Positions 18,537 through 18,576 of a stretch of 18,576 bases of DNA are shown here, one piece after another. The translations under genes were made by a program, and so were the position numbers. Each line of letters opens with the position of its first letter. Within the stretch, counting starts at the first letter, position 1. Source of the DNA: VMEP01 sp964414265 (GTDB lineage: Bacteria > Patescibacteriota > Minisyncoccia > Phycocordibacterales > VMEP01); NCBI GenBank assembly GCA_964414265.1, contig CAYPVT010000015.1, positions 1 through 18,576 on the forward strand, given 5' to 3'. Below the pieces are notes generated by a model that made no database searches, was not told where the DNA came from, and was given only the letters and a program-made list of their open reading frames with translations.

Positions 18537-18576
18537 AAGAAATTAAGATGGGGTGAGATTCGGTCACGGATAAATT

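Overview
The window looks like a piece of a small, streamlined bacterial chromosome, most probably a Patescibacteria/CPR (Parcubacteria-type) genome assembled from a metagenome. This rests on impressions from the sequence, not a search. The genes are compact and mostly A+T-rich, with zero-gap or overlapping junctions. PolA lacks a recognisable proofreading domain and HolA is short. There is a lamin-tail membrane protein, a surface protein with Trp-Phe-Glu-Trp-Gly-Thr repeats, a lone GIY-YIG gene, and many promoters whose -10 box lies exactly 6 nt before ATG (leaderless pattern).

Layout. 1-1880: two lipoprotein genes, richer in G+C than the rest, each with a good Shine-Dalgarno site and its own terminator. 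1933-4011: a large secreted, membrane-anchored repeat protein. 4036-8108: tsaE, polA, an ICMT/PEMT-like methyltransferase and holA. 8109-9220: a protein-free region with a candidate antisense-strand ncRNA, tRNA-Lys(UUU) and an array of hairpins interrupted by a 100-N gap. 9221-10656: a nucleotidyltransferase, DoxX and a SpoU-type RNA methyltransferase. 10645-14847 (minus strand): ruvA, GIY-YIG, a MurE-like ligase, mutM and a lamin-tail protein. 14957-15559: rpsT and a rhodanese. 15663-16250: a PQ-loop-like membrane protein. 16327-16768: tRNA-Arg(GCG) inside a second set of hairpin repeats. 16810-18536: a membrane protein, an ECF sigma factor, a small membrane protein and a short ORF before a strong terminator.

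The best candidate for an undescribed system is what surrounds the two tRNA genes. Directly after tRNA-Lys and after tRNA-Arg lie elements of nearly equal length (160 and 162 nt) with the same order of parts: a conserved spacer, a hairpin with a CTGC loop, a conserved core carrying a 12-nt antisense copy of that tRNA's own T-arm, two more hairpins, and a terminal copy of that tRNA's own 3' end. Hairpin stems differ in sequence but stay paired. After tRNA-Lys further related hairpins follow. Upstream of each tRNA are other duplicated structured sequences.

A second candidate is the GIY-YIG gene, bounded by perfect 14-bp inverted repeats and sitting exactly between ruvA and the murE-like gene, like a minimal mobile cassette.

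Both N gaps are exactly 100 N and are flanked by identical 55-bp sequences. They look like unmerged contig overlaps rather than missing sequence. Collapsing the second restores the end of the murE-like gene in frame.
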